A stretch of 64,000 bases of DNA, from the NCBI GenBank assembly GCA_021209875.1, contig JAGYVD010000001.1, positions 496,001 to 560,000 on the forward strand, read 5' to 3'. Under the pieces are notes generated by a model that worked only from the letters and a program-made list of their open reading frames with translations, searched no databases and had not been told where the DNA came from. The stretch is from Rosellinia necatrix (lineage: Eukaryota > Ascomycota > Sordariomycetes > Xylariales > Xylariaceae). The translations under genes were made by a program, and so were the position numbers. Below, in pieces: positions 1-12,273 of this stretch. Each line of letters opens with the position of its first letter. Position 1 is the first letter of the stretch.

Positions 1-1266
1 TAACGGGAGCGTGGATATCGCCATTGCGAACGCGGAGGTTCTCTTCGCGGACACGGTCCAAGACGTCGGGTCGCTGAGCAGCAACCTGGAATAGGTTCGT
101 GGCAGCGCTGCTGGTAGCATCTTGGGAAGCGAAAAGGAAGGTGAAAATCGTTCGAGCAATTTCCATGTCCGAGAACTCGCGGATAATCGGAGAGGGTTTA
201 ACCAAATTTTCGGTAGAGAGACCTTTTTCAGTAGCTTCGAGCCACCTCTTCGAGTCGATCATCTCCTTGATCCAAGCATCCATGATACAGGTGATCTCAC
301 CACCAGCAGCCATACGAACCTTTGACTTGGCCGCGCATTTCGCGAACTCCTCCATTGTCTCGCGGGCAGCGCGCTGTCCGTACCATGTACGGGTGTACGG
401 AATGATGATTGGGAAGTTGACGAGGTCGAGAGCGGCCGTCACCAGATAGTAATCATCGGCAACCTTCTGAATGGCAGAATCCGCCATGTAATAACCAGCG
501 AAAGTACGAAGCGAAACGGCGCACATGAGCTCGCGGAATTCGTGCATAAAGGGGACAGGCTTGCCACCGGCATCCTTGGTAATCTTCAAGAATCTGGTGA
601 AATATCGCTTGTACATCGCTTCTTGACCAGGGAGATAGCTATCGAGGGCCTTGCGGGTGAAGAGGTTGTTCAATCCCTTGCGGTAATCGACGTGCTGCTT
701 TCCATCCATGAAAACCCAGCTATCCTCTCCCAAAATCTTGGTGGCCACATCGACGACGCAGGGCTTGACATACTGGGGAGCGTTGAAGATCTTCCTGGCA
801 AGGTCTCGTGTGGAGGCAATAACAACGAATCTGACGGACGAAATGATAAGCAACAAGCTAAATTGGCGGTCGGGGGGAGTAGGACATACTTGTGGAAAAC
901 CGAGACACAGCTGAGAGGACCGCTCTGCCACTTTTCCATGTACTCCTCGAACTTGGGGTCTAGAGACTGCAGAAATGGACCAATGAAGGGTTCCTTGAAG
1001 GCGGGCCCCACGATGGAACCCTTTTGGAGCAGATAGCTGACTACAAGGCCGACCGGTTAGTCGAGGTTTCATCCGTCAAAATCACGTCGGTGCTTGGGTT
1101 GCCTACTCTGATCGTAGGCGACAGCCAGGGCGAGAAGGGAGACGATCCAGGTAATGACGCTGGCGTTCATGACAGCGTCAACAGCGGATTCGATCTGGGG
1201 TGCAAAAGCACCGGCAGAAGGGATCACATTGGCCAGAGGCGACGTGAAACTGGTGTTAGAAGCCAT
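1..1266 (-). CDS. ERG5: Sterol C-22 desaturase, cytochrome P450 61 (5' part, cut by window edge)
   Basis: CYP61 introduces the C-22 double bond late in ergosterol synthesis and is an ER-membrane P450. Exons on the minus strand are 1266-1107, 1040-890 and 830-1, with GT-AG introns 1106-1041 and 889-831. The start is the ATG at 1266. An N-terminal membrane segment (VITWIVSLLALAVAY) is followed by the Erg5-typical stretch GPAFKEPFIGPFLQSL and then FEEYMEKW...LSCVSVFHK joined to FVVIAS across intron 2. The I-helix motif FLFASQDATSSAA is visible near the left edge. About 380 codons lie in the window. The family is usually about 530 residues, so the C-terminal part with the heme-binding cysteine lies beyond base 1. 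No frameshift is seen. Identification rests on family motifs and is strong. Confidence 0.93.
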
Positions 1267-4200
1267 GGCCGTTGGAGGTGCCGACCAGGCGCACGTAGCT
1301 AGCCGATACGAATCTGATCTGGTCTCGGGGCCTCACAGAACCGGGCGTGTCCGGTCAGACAGGTGGGCGAGGGAGGGTTACCGAGTAGAGGGGGCTAGAT
1401 AGAGGAAGAAGGTAAGAGGGGAGGAGGAGAGTTTGGGAAATGAGGTGCAACCCAATGGCACTAATAAGTTTCTCCAGGAAGGAACGAAGACTCTCTGTCT
1501 CCCTCTCATGCGCACCGCAGCATTAGGTAAGCCTCGTCCTTGCTTGTACACTGCGGGTACACTATACCGAGCGAATACGGTACCTAGGTAGTACGAAGTA
1601 ACTAGTAGCTACTGTGGGATGGGGAAGGGAGAACAAGCGGAGGGCAAGGAAAAAAAAGACAAAGTAAAATAAAGGTCCCTGGGGAGATAACCCGTTTTCC
1701 TATTGCGCTAGGGAGGCAGGCATGTAAATGAGCCTTCCGGGATGCTATTATTTAGTGCCGGGCACTATGCAAATCATCTTTCCAAACCTGCGTTGTTACA
1801 TTACGTCGTAAGCGAGGTGGATGAATAATGACATGATAGGCAAATAAGGTATACTTCTAGGTACCTGCTGCGACGGCGCGGGACAGCTTTCAGTTCAGAT
1901 CCGGTCGAAACCATCAATGCAAGCCAAGTGCGTACCGCACCTCAGTAATAGTCTAGATTACTATGTAGGGCACACTGACAGGGGACTATTTTGACATTCG
2001 ATGAACCCACCAATGCCCGCCAGGCTTACACTACTTTAAGAGGGAAGCTTGGAAGCACACTACTAGTATACCTCACTCCACCACGCGGTAAGTACCCATT
2101 AAGTAGGTACCTACGTAGGTAGGCTAGGTAGCCTTTCGCGGCATACTATGTACTGGCAGGTACTAGGTATAGGTAGTGTATGTGCGCGCGATAACTGAAG
2201 GTTGCTTTTTGATCGTTATTCTTTTTGGTGGCTTGCAAAATTGAACCGGTTACGGTAGAAGGAGGCGGGTTTGTAATACTAGGCCTGGATCGTATTTATA
2301 TTGAAGTTAGACAGGCCCTGGGTAGAGAATTATTTATAACCAATGCCTTTGGCAATTGGGCAGGTATGTAGAGATAGACATCTACACTACCTAGGCAGGT
2401 AGGTTAAGTAACCACAGCTTAGAAGAACCTTCGGGTTTAGGTTGTTAGGTAGTGTACAACGATGATAATTCCTTACCTACTACTTTGAGTGTCGGCGCTA
2501 CCTGTGGAAGCTATGAACGGTACCTGAGTTGGGGAATGTGTGCATTGCAACACAGCATACCACTCTCAAACCCCAAAAGCGACCCCTTTTTTCGCATTGG
2601 CCAATCTGCGTGGCCTGAGCTATCCGGATACGCTCGGTGACGCCAAGAGGGGCAGCTCTCCACATATATATGTGGAGCTACCCGTCTGCTTGAAATGACC
2701 AAAGTATCGCTACCTCTAGATGGGGGCAGCAGGATAAGGTGTGTCACGTAGAGCATACCTTTGTGTTTCAGATCCAGAATCCACCCAAACCGCACAAGGA
2801 GATTGAGCATCCGCCCGTCTGGCTCGGTTTATCTGGGCATCGTTGATAAATTCCCCGTTATTAAGCAACCGATTTCCCGACCCGAGATTCGTCTTCCTGA
2901 CCGGGGATCACCAAAACCAACCAGAATGGGTTGACATTGCATGGCCGCATTGGACTATCGAGACCAAGTGCTCACCGTCTACTCCTCAACCCATTTTATT
3001 TTATTCTCGTTCGAACGATGCTCTGCCCATTCTCTCGACCGTTGCCCGCCTGTTGGCGGGGGATGATGTGATGCAGCAGCTTATCAAGATCCATCTTCGG
3101 TGTCGAATTCACGCGAGCCATCCAGCCAGCCAATCAGGAGAGCGCGCGACAGGATTGCTGGTTTATCTCCGACTCCGCCCGTCGTAGCAAATTCGAATAC
3201 GAATACGGTAGCCGGTTCTGTTCGTACCTACAGTAACTACCTAGTTAGTTGCGCGCTCTCATCCGCGGAAAACAGCGAGCAATTACGGCACCTATCGAAT
3301 TACCTAGGTAGGTATTTGAGATTTAGTTAGCCACCAACATCCATTGACTCAGGCTTTGACTTGATTTGACTTGACTTGACTTGACTTGACTTGACTTGAC
3401 TTGACTGTAGCTACTACATATGTATGTATTCAACGAATCATCAGATACATCCGCTACTTTCGCCCTCAACTCTGTAGTTTTACACACGGTCAATCCCTTG
3501 ACTCCCGCCGATGGGCCAACCAGCTGCATAGGTGCATGCAGTTCATCGCCTATCTAAAACCCTACCTACCAAGGAATCGGCTTCCTCCACTCCAGAACCC
3601 AATCAAGGCCATACCACAGCAATCATCGGTGCACGAGGTAAATCTCACTCTTCGTCACGTGCCTCAGTCAGCCTACCCACATGAACATATGAACGTATGA
3701 ACGGCTGCTCCTGACATTGACTGGTTATGACTTGCGCTAGCTATTGGCAAAACAGAAATCGGCTATTCGTCTCATCCACAAACGACACCCAAGTGGCAAT
3801 TGGTGGTGGCCACGAATGATATCACCAGGTAGATGTCGCTTAGTCAAGTTACTAGTCTCTTAAAGACAACTATCACCTCTTGGAATCTCGGCAGGGTAAG
3901 AAATCCTCCGCCGTGTAGTTATCTAGGACATTGATGAATTCTACCTGCAGAGCTATGCACGCGACTTCATGTGGTCGGTCACAAGCATCTGTCTGGTCAT
4001 ATCGAGCAGGGAACTTGTGCCCATCAACACCCTCCCGCTCCATGTCGTGACCGGCTATCCAGACCCGAAGTAGTAGTTCGTCCTTGTTCCGCCCAGGCCC
4101 ATGGTTTTCGTCGCCGGCATGAGACGAACACTGACAGCAAGCTGCCAAGAATAAACTACGACGGTGAACACAGCCACACGGAAAGTGCATTCCTGTCAAC

Positions 4201-6631
4201 TGAATATACGGCCGAACGTATTACCCGACGACAAGAAGCGAAGGTCCGATGCCTCGGAGGGCGTGTGCTCTTCGCATGCACTGCAAAGCAGCCCAACCGA
4301 CCGCGCTTAAACCATCAGTCGGCGCCAAGGCAGAATATAACTCCCAACTTCCCAACCTTTTTGTGATCTTTCGGGCTTTTCGTTCGGTCATCGTCGTAAC
4401 GTCGGAAAATAAGTGTGTGTGCGCTCGCCTATGTGACTCATAAAATTGTGCATGGGGTGAGGCGTGCCATGTCAGTGAGAAATTGCCTATTCGGGACGGA
4501 AAACATGGCTGTGCACCCTTTTTGGCGGGGAGGCTTTTCCACGTCGTCGCCAACGGGGTCATTATGGCTCATCGCCGTGCTTGGTAATTCAAGACAACGA
4601 AGGAAGCAAAGAGGCAGAGGAGAAGAAAAAAAATAAAAATAGCAGGACTCTGTCGTGTACCGTAATTGAGCGAGCGTCGTAGGGCTGACATATCGTGGGA
4701 TTGGGTTGCGCACGCTGAGATTCACCCCGATGACGTGGTGTTGCTCATTCCGTATAAGTAGAAGAGGTACGGTAGTGGACAGTTAATTGCGATGTTTCCT
4801 GACCGCATCCTCAATCCTCATGCCTTACCTTACCAGACTGATGATATAGGCCCATTATGAGGGGCCAGACTCTCATCCAAAGTTTTCGAAGTTCGGGTAA
4901 ACCACAATTAGCTCAAAGCTCGGTTCCAAACAAAGAAACTCTGCGACAACGCCCGAACCATCATTTGAACGGTATGTATAATTTTTGATTTTTAATACTA
5001 TACTCTAGAATAATCACCCCGTATAAAACCAGGAGTGGAAGGCTAATGAAATCCACATAGAAGCCGGACTAGAAAATGACGCCGCATCGCTGCGATCCAC
5101 GACCTCATTTTCAAGCACCGTAACGCTGCTACGAGAGAAACTTACCCCGACAAGCCAGACAAGCCAGCGAACCCCATCGTCCGGTCGTCCGTCGTCCTCA
5201 ACAAGCGACCAGAAGGCGCTCATGGACACGGCGCTCCGGAACTCCATCCGAATGGGGATTTAACGGGGAGAAAAAAAAAAAACGGGGAGGGGAAGGGAGA
5301 GGAGGGAAGCTACGAACGACTGATGACGAACTCTACACACCACAACCACCACCACCACCACCACCTGCGATAAACGGCCGAGAACACACACCGGTGCCTC
5401 ACAACCACCGCCACGCCACGCCACGCCACGCGTTCTCACGAACAGTTTCAAAGGCCAAAAACCCCGTCAAGACCTCGCGAGCCGGCCCGGCTCCTCCGAA
5501 CCCCGTAACCCCGGGCCCGAACCAGGCAATGCCGAAAGTCCGTCCGTCTCACGCGGGCGCCTTGCGATGACCCTGTCTTCTCCCCACCCAGCGTGCAGAC
5601 TCCGCGCTAGAACCCCCCCTTCCCCGGCCATCTCGGTCGTCCTTTCTCCCTGGCCTTCGCTCACGCCGAGGCCTGAGCGTAGCCTAGGGGAAGGGACGAT
5701 TATAGAGGGGGGGGGTTGCGGTAGAGCACGCGTTGCTTGGAAAGGGCGGGGGAGGGGGGGGGGGCGAGAGTTTAGTTTACGGGTTGAGGGAGATGGATTC
5801 TGGGAGGGTTTCTTTGAGGGCAGGTGTTTAGGGGAAAGGGGGCGGGGAGGGGGGGAAGGGGTTATATAGTTAGTGTATAGAGTTTAAACTAGCGGTGATA
5901 CCCCTGTCTGGCGTTTGGGAGTTCGGCGTCCTATCTTGTTTTGGGAGAACATGGGATTGGGGAGGGAGGAGAGACGACTTGGGCGTAGGCTGGGTATGTC
6001 TATGCTGGAGGGGGGGAGGGAAGGCGGGGAGAGGATGCTCAGGGGGATTAGATGGAGAGTATGTGGGCGGTTTAGATAATGCTTAATTGGCCGAGGAAAA
6101 TACGACCTCTTCCCCCCCCATTCATGATTTACGCTCATTAGAGCCCTAAAAATAAAACCTGACGATAGATGATGTGACAATTCTTTTAATTGGTGAAGTG
6201 GAGTTACATATTGAGAAGTTACATACAACATGAGGTCTTCCTAGGGCCATAGTGCAGTCACCTGTATTGCTTTAATCGTCATACTTATTTCCTCTTTATT
6301 GGCGGACTGGGGGTTTTCAGCAGAAATAGAACATGTGGGAAATTGTAAGAGGAGGGGGCGTGAGGTGAAACTATAACCGTATACGTTGCCTTGTGTTCAA
6401 AAAAGGGGTATCTTATTTTTGCTCTCTATGCACACACTCTATAGGCACGCCTGGATACGGATCCTCAATATCTGGTTCCCCTCCTCTGAGGATGCAGTCC
6501 TGTAATTAACTGGGACACGTTTTCTATCTTTCACATATTTTGGGGCCAAACTTCTTCTCTGACAGGCTGATACTTCCTTGCCCCGCGTCCTCACGGATGA
6601 AGGATCTCGTGTCAAGTCTTGATGTAGGTGA
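1267..6631. other. Gene-poor spacer, 5.4 kb
   Basis: This stretch separates the ERG5 start from the ASK1 stop. It contains scattered AGGTAGGTACCTACCTA-type palindromic motifs (about 1560-1600, 2090-2160 and 2380-2410), a TTGAC microsatellite near 3355-3405, and G-rich or C-rich low-complexity DNA at about 5270-6110. Several short open frames exist on both strands, but none shows a recognisable family motif or spliceable continuation. I see no supported gene. Confidence 0.5.
3355..3405. repeat. TTGAC pentanucleotide microsatellite
   Basis: About nine to ten tandem copies of TTGAC, the first slightly imperfect (TTGATTTGAC). It lies in the ERG5-ASK1 spacer, outside any supported gene. It should vary in length between strains. 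Confidence 0.9.
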
Positions 6632-8289
6632 CTAAAATGAGTCGTCCAGAATATCATGGTTCATCTTAACCATCGATGGACTATCTTCTAAGGATTCCTC
6701 GGGTATCGCACCAGCAGTAACAAGTATATCGTCTACAATGCGACGGCTGGCTTCTCGAGCTATTACGATCCTTTGTTAGCTCAGCTGTCCCCATGATCAC
6801 CCCATCCGATGAATCCAGGCCGGCCTATTGAATAATAATAGCGTGAACTTACCAGGAGTCTGCATAAGCCTGCTAGTAGGCAATGCAAATTGAATGGTCT
6901 TAGGCGGGCTCATGCCAAAGACGCTGTCCCCATCATCGTCACTGTCCCATGTGATTTCACCTGAGTTCTTGGCCTTCTCTTTTCCCTTGCCACGGTCAGT
7001 CTCTCGGGCTTTAGCAAATATGTCCCGTTTTTTGCTCGTTACTGGTGTCTGTACGCTGACGCCTGGCGTCCGTGGGGCTGTGTCCCCGCCACGGTACCGT
7101 CCCTTCAGCGGCGACATGTACAGATCGGCTCGCAGCTTCGGGGCGGCCATCTCGGGTGAGCTCATGGGGCTGTCGGCCCATAACGCCCGGCGAGCCCTGT
7201 CTTCATCCGACTCTTCGTCCTCTGCAATCTTCCTCTGTGGTGTTCGACCACGCGCCCGCGCGGGAAGGGCGACTGTTTTGAGTGGTGTTGCTTGTAATCT
7301 GTAATTTTTATCGAGGACACGGTGAAGCAGCAGGTCCTTTGGTTTCTGAACTTCTGACTGGGGCTGTAGTGTCGGCTCATCGAGCAATAATGACGACGAC
7401 CGTGGCGTCATCGACATATCGGGCAGTCGTGAAGTAGTCCCATGGTGATATGGAGGGAGGTGCATGGTGCCGTCCTCGTCTTCGTCTTCGTCTGTGGGGA
7501 GGTCATCCTTAAAGACTGCCCCAGCCTTGAGCTCGCGCCTTAGGGCCTGGTAGGGCGAACCGAAGTCGGCAAATTCTGCGCGCAGGGATTTGGTGACGGG
7601 TGGACGCGGCGTGCTGCCCGTGATGGTGGCGTCCTCGAGAAGCGAGTCTTCCATGCCGTCGTTGTCCCGTTGCTGGTGATGGTCCTGGTCCTCGTATTCC
7701 GACGGCTCGGCTGTTGCATCATCTCTCGTGCCGTCGTAGTCGGATGCGGTATGGTCGACTGTCGTTTCCTCGGCTGCGCTCGTCTCGTCTCCTTCGCCTA
7801 CCAACTCTTCGTAACCGGAAAGCGATACGTTGGCGGATGCCTCGAAGAATTGTTTCCAGAACTAGAGCGGCATCTTTAGCTAGATCCAAAGTCTACCTGG
7901 GTTGGGGATTGAGTTATGCGGACCTTGGAAGCTTCCCATACGTTCTTTGAATGGTCGCCATACTGCTCGACAAGAGGGAGAATGCTAGTTGTGACGATTC
8001 GGTGGGCTTTACTAAAGTTGTGGTCGATTTCTTGCAAGCGGTTAGTTGCCGAGTCTTAGCCATATCATGTCCTAATGGCTGGAAGGCTATGACGGAGGAG
8101 ATGACATGGGAGGCGACGACATGACATGGACGACATGACATGGATATATAAAATACGGATACATCGACAGAGGTATAACTAGGTACCATACATACCTTGT
8201 AGCGTCAGAGTAATAGATTGCTCTAATCTCTCCAATTCCTCTGTTAGGGTCAGGTTTCTTCCTGAAGAAGACATCCCAGGCCGCGACAT
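6632..8289 (-). CDS. ASK1: DASH complex subunit Ask1
   Basis: Ask1 is a subunit of the fungal DASH/Dam1 ring that couples kinetochores to spindle microtubules. Exons are 8289-8196, 8030-7924, 7861-6853 and 6759-6632. The introns are canonical (GTATGT, GTCCGC and GTAAGT donors), giving 445 residues. The N-terminus carries the family block LTLTEELERLEQSITLTLQ, continuing EIDHNFSKAHRIVTTSILP and VWEASK, then FWKQFFEASANVSLSGYEEL across the next junction. The middle is acidic and low complexity with many S/T-P sites. The C-terminus has the conserved PPKTIQFALPTSRLMQTPAR block followed by REASRRIVDDILVTAG. The start is the ATG before SRPGMSSSGRN, and the introns join in phase. The S/T-P sites would suit mitotic kinase control, as known for Ask1 in yeast. 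Confidence 0.92.
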
Positions 8290-8722
8290 GATAACGACGG
8301 AAAGGATTGGGCAGATAGGTCAACAGATCAAGATGTTGAGGGTTGTGACGGACACACCCCACACCAAGGTCTTGGGTTCGGTGGGTAGAGAGTCGGCGGT
8401 GGGTGTCTTAGGTAGGTAGGTAGGTATCGGGTGGTACCAACTTTGGCGGGGTTAAGGAGATTTTTGTGGGGAAGCAGACCAAGTCGCGCTTTGGGGCTTT
8501 GGGATAGCTACCCCTGGACACGCGACAATGAGGGGCATCGACCTAGGGGTGGAATGGTATCTCCCAGGTACCTAGGTAGTTAGGCCTACCACATGAACAA
8601 AAAAGGGAGCCAAATAAGAGTAGAGAAGAAAAACCAGACCACGCGTGTTGGGATATAAGAAATGAAATCGAACTTGCTCAACTACATCCGTGGTTTGATT
8701 AGGGGTATCTCTATGAATTCTA
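8290..8722. other. Intergenic, upstream of ASK1 and downstream of the GCP gene
   Basis: About 430 bp containing a short AGGTAGGTAGGTAGGT run near 8410 and a palindromic GGTACCTAGGTA near 8570. Presumably it holds the ASK1 promoter and the 3' end of the neighbouring transcript. No coding signal is seen. Confidence 0.4.
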
Positions 8723-11611
8723 TTAAAACCTGGGACGGGAATAATACCCGAACATGTCTAGATTGACTAGAAGTCTGTCAATCGTGTTCTCATGATAGGT
8801 GCCATCGTTTCGCCGCTCATCATCAATCATCAAATCCCGTCTTGTCGTCTTGCCCGTGGCATCTCTCTTCTCGCTGAGGCCGTGACACACCGTGACGAAA
8901 ACTTCCAGCTTCTTTCTGAATGTCTTGTAAAGTTCCTGGATGATGGTTTTGCTGGCACCGCCTTCTACTTTCCCGCTTGCCTCTAGCTGCACTTGTCTGG
9001 AGAACTTCAATATCAACCTGAACACATCTTCGAGGAGTGCCAAGACGGGCTGCTGCCGCTTCCGTAGCAGTAGCACATTCATGATACGATCGAGCATCTT
9101 CTCATGCTCTTCACGGACTTCGTCCGGGCTCACCACAACAGTGTTTAGGGTATCCGTGTTAGCGCGATCCAAGTTAGACTGCACCCCGTCAAGCCATCTC
9201 TCAAATTGTAGCCATGATGCCTGTATACCGGTATCGAAGAAGTATGTGGTCACACTCTGCACAAGATTTTGGGCCTCAGAACGAAATCGAAGCCATACAT
9301 CATCCGCGCCTTCCCTCTGGCGCTCCATCTTTGTCGTGTCTCGGAAGAGCTGGCCGATGACATATAACATGCGTAGAATACGGAGGAGTACTTTGAAGAT
9401 TTTGTCGTACTTGACCAAAATTACCGCCGTCAGAATGGGAGATAGTGGTGTGGGCGTCTTATAGGATAGCCTTAGGAAGTCCAGTGCTTCGAGCGAACTT
9501 GGATCCATACATTTATCGATCTCCTCAGCCGGGAGGTCACGGAGGGCAAAACTGAGATCGCCTGGAAGGTCAGGCGTTTTAGCCCCTAAGGGGCCTGACT
9601 CTTGTGACGACGTAGATGTGTATGTCTCGCCAAGCACACCCATCAATGCTAAGCGCAGTTCTGAGCTCGCGGGTGGCCACGTATCTCTTCCGTTCATGCG
9701 AAGGCCCATGATGCCACCATTAAGAGCAACACCAGCCTGTCGCTCGGCTGTCTCAAGGTCTGGATCGAACAATGCGTGAGATAGCCGGCTGCAGAACATG
9801 CCATTCCCAAGAAGTTGGAATTCCTTCTGGACCCGTAAATGCTCTCTAAGGTCGTGTGCATCAAAGAGAAACTTCATGTACTCTCGATTGATGAGCCTTG
9901 CCTGTGATATCACAAGTGGGCCAAACGAATGCAATGGAATAAGCGACCAGTGAAGATTGAAGTCCGAAGCATTGCCTTGGACTGAGCTTCCGTGAAACAG
10001 ACCTTCCTCTAATAGAGATGAGAGGGTATCCCGACTGATTGCATCCGGTGGGGTCTGATCCAGCACTTGGATCGATGCGAGAAGCTGTTCTTCAAGTTGG
10101 GCGCCGTCGTTTCCAAAAGCTTGCAACATACCTCGGCTTACGGAGGTAAGATGAACATCGGAGTCGGGTTGGAGAGTGCCCGCAGACGAATTTCCAAGAA
10201 TCCTTTGGAATAAAGTCTGTTCGTATCGTCTCACTTCGTTTTGGAAGTTCTCAATGGACTTCCAATCGAACAGCCACTTCAAACCAGGCGGCCTGCCAGA
10301 GGAGATGATGCCCGCGTGACAAAGCGGATGATCTGGGTGATGCGTCCGAAGTAATCGCAGGGTCTTGCCAGCCTCAAACATGATCAACGCGATGTCGGGG
10401 GGTATGAATTTTGGTACACGGGCTTCATTAAGGACATAGTCACGCTCTTCAACCTCGAACCCAAAGTCGTCCACCTTAGCAATGTTTTGAACATCGACGA
10501 AGCTCTTCCCCGGGCCGTCTTTTGTTAACGTGGAGCTTTCCTCGGCCTTTATGCCTATCCATTTTTCTACGAAGTCTATCCATGGCTCCGTAATTCGCGA
10601 TAGGACTTCGCACATGAGGATCCGCAGTAGTGATTGGTGGTTCTCTAGGGCCTCCGTTTCGGCGAATATTTGAGATAGTGCTTGCTCGTCTGTTCGCATC
10701 CGAGATAAGCTGCGGACGAGCCGCTGGAGAGATACTAATAGGGCTTCGACGGGCTCAACCAGAGATTGTAGCTGTAGTAAAGACTGTACGTGTTTCCCCC
10801 GCTCACCAAATTGTTGTTGGATGGCAAGGAGGATGACATCGACTGCTTTAGCCAGTGCGATCCTGACCGCACTGGGCCGGGTCCTGTAGGCAAGCTGGAC
10901 ATAGGATGACAGGAAACGTGTGGTCGTCCCAGATCTTAGACATGCACTTTGTAGCCCATGAAGAATTTTAGTAGAGTAGCCGGATATCCTCATCCCGTCG
11001 ACTGCGGGAACGAAGATAGCTTTCGTAGCGTCCCAAGTGAAGAAAACGGAAGCTCTTCCAAGAGCTAGACCTAATAGTGCTGCCAGATATGGTTTCGTTT
11101 GTATCAGTAGATGATCTGTATTCCGTAAGCCTAGGGGATCATCCTTGTTAGCAATCGCAGCGTCGTATACCGAGGACCCAGCCTCTGTCATGAAGAGGGG
11201 AGCTGCCCGCGGTATATTAGGCGAGGAGAAAGCGTCCCACGTCTTGTAGTCTGCGGTGGCTTGCGGCGGATCTGCCCCTTCGTGCCATAGCTGATCGACG
11301 ATATCGAGATCAGGCAGAACAATGTCATGAAGCGGTTCTGCGACGGGGTCTGGGCCATCATTCTCATTATCATCATCATAGCCATTTAAATCCGGCAGAG
11401 CAAAAGCTTCGGGAATTTTGAAGAAGCCATCAACCTTCGTGTGAGAGGCTTGAGGTTTGGTGGGATCGCAACTGGATTGGCCAGGAGCGGCAGCTTTCAC
11501 CACATCGGGATCAAAGAACTGGCCGTGAAGATTGGGTAGCAGGGGTGGCTGTTTGGTGGCTAGATTGAAATCGGGGAATGCAAAAACATCAGCGGGCTCT
11601 TTTTGTGCCAT
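8723..11611 (-). CDS. Gamma-tubulin complex component, GCP5/GCP6 type (Spc97/Spc98 family)
   Basis: A single uninterrupted exon of 962 codons, ATG at 11611. The product should be a structural subunit of the gamma-tubulin ring complex at the spindle pole body, where it helps nucleate microtubules. The N-terminus is a Pro/Asp-rich linker (DVFAFPDFNLA, FALPDLNGYD). A GRIP1-like region follows at about residues 170-320 (LLGLALGRASVFFTW...). GRIP2 covers about 590-960, with LINREYMKFLFDAHDLREHL and the basic/aromatic ending DRLLVNLDMFGYYSRPRF, which resembles the usual GCP C-terminus. The lack of introns and the N-terminal pattern fit the accessory GCP5/GCP6 group better than GCP2 or GCP3. I cannot choose between GCP5 and GCP6 without an alignment. 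The reading frame is intact. Confidence 0.85.
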   Translation of the reverse strand: MAQKEPADVFAFPDFNLATKQPPLLPNLHGQFFDPDVVKAAAPGQSSCDPTKPQASHTKVDGFFKIPEAFALPDLNGYDDDNENDGPDPVAEPLHDIVLPDLDIVDQLWHEGADPPQATADYKTWDAFSSPNIPRAAPLFMTEAGSSVYDAAIANKDDPLGLRNTDHLLIQTKPYLAALLGLALGRASVFFTWDATKAIFVPAVDGMRISGYSTKILHGLQSACLRSGTTTRFLSSYVQLAYRTRPSAVRIALAKAVDVILLAIQQQFGERGKHVQSLLQLQSLVEPVEALLVSLQRLVRSLSRMRTDEQALSQIFAETEALENHQSLLRILMCEVLSRITEPWIDFVEKWIGIKAEESSTLTKDGPGKSFVDVQNIAKVDDFGFEVEERDYVLNEARVPKFIPPDIALIMFEAGKTLRLLRTHHPDHPLCHAGIISSGRPPGLKWLFDWKSIENFQNEVRRYEQTLFQRILGNSSAGTLQPDSDVHLTSVSRGMLQAFGNDGAQLEEQLLASIQVLDQTPPDAISRDTLSSLLEEGLFHGSSVQGNASDFNLHWSLIPLHSFGPLVISQARLINREYMKFLFDAHDLREHLRVQKEFQLLGNGMFCSRLSHALFDPDLETAERQAGVALNGGIMGLRMNGRDTWPPASSELRLALMGVLGETYTSTSSQESGPLGAKTPDLPGDLSFALRDLPAEEIDKCMDPSSLEALDFLRLSYKTPTPLSPILTAVILVKYDKIFKVLLRILRMLYVIGQLFRDTTKMERQREGADDVWLRFRSEAQNLVQSVTTYFFDTGIQASWLQFERWLDGVQSNLDRANTDTLNTVVVSPDEVREEHEKMLDRIMNVLLLRKRQQPVLALLEDVFRLILKFSRQVQLEASGKVEGGASKTIIQELYKTFRKKLEVFVTVCHGLSEKRDATGKTTRRDLMIDDERRNDGTYHENTIDRLLVNLDMFGYYSRPRF

Positions 11612-12273
11612 ATTCTCGAAAAGTCGTTGAAAAACGACATCCTGTGCACTTCACTGCACTGTACTCGTTTAGGTATGTCAGGAAAGAGAATCACTCGTAG
11701 TGGTTACCTAAGGTAGGTACTTGTTGAAGTTATGCGCTTCCCTTCATGATGCAGTGACGCGTGCTGGGGCGACCCGCCCGAAGCTTACGCCACACGCCTA
11801 ATTTAGTTGGTCCTGTGCCCCGCGATCTCCTGAGCCACATCACGTAGTTACCTTGGTAGCTACCTGAACTACTTACTGGCTAGGTAGCTACCTACCTGTA
11901 AGAGGTACGTGCTTCTTCTTTCTTCCTCACATGCTTTGAGCAGGTATCATCATGGCTAGCTGGAGCTCCCCCGCTACCTTTCCTACCTGCAATTACGCCC
12001 AATTCAGTCTTGTTTTGGCCAATTCATAGCTAAAGACAATAGCTGGATTTGGAAAGACTCTTTCAATTCTCTTTTCGCGTATATGCTATGCCTGATATCT
12101 GGCATTCAACAAAGCTTAACTCTGCAACTATTTTCATACCTTGCCGCTAGCTACGTTTCCATCGCCGTACTCAACATTTGTGAACAGTAACCTTTTTGTA
12201 AACCATTGACTGGCGCCCTCATATCGTACCCGAAATAACTGCATCTCGCAATCATTGTTAAGCAACCGGTGCA
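11612..12273. other. Divergent promoter region between the GCP gene and EAF7
   Basis: 662 bp separate two divergent start codons, so it should carry both promoters. It contains palindromic TAGGTAGCTACCTACC-like motifs near 11860-11900. No coding signal is seen. Confidence 0.5.
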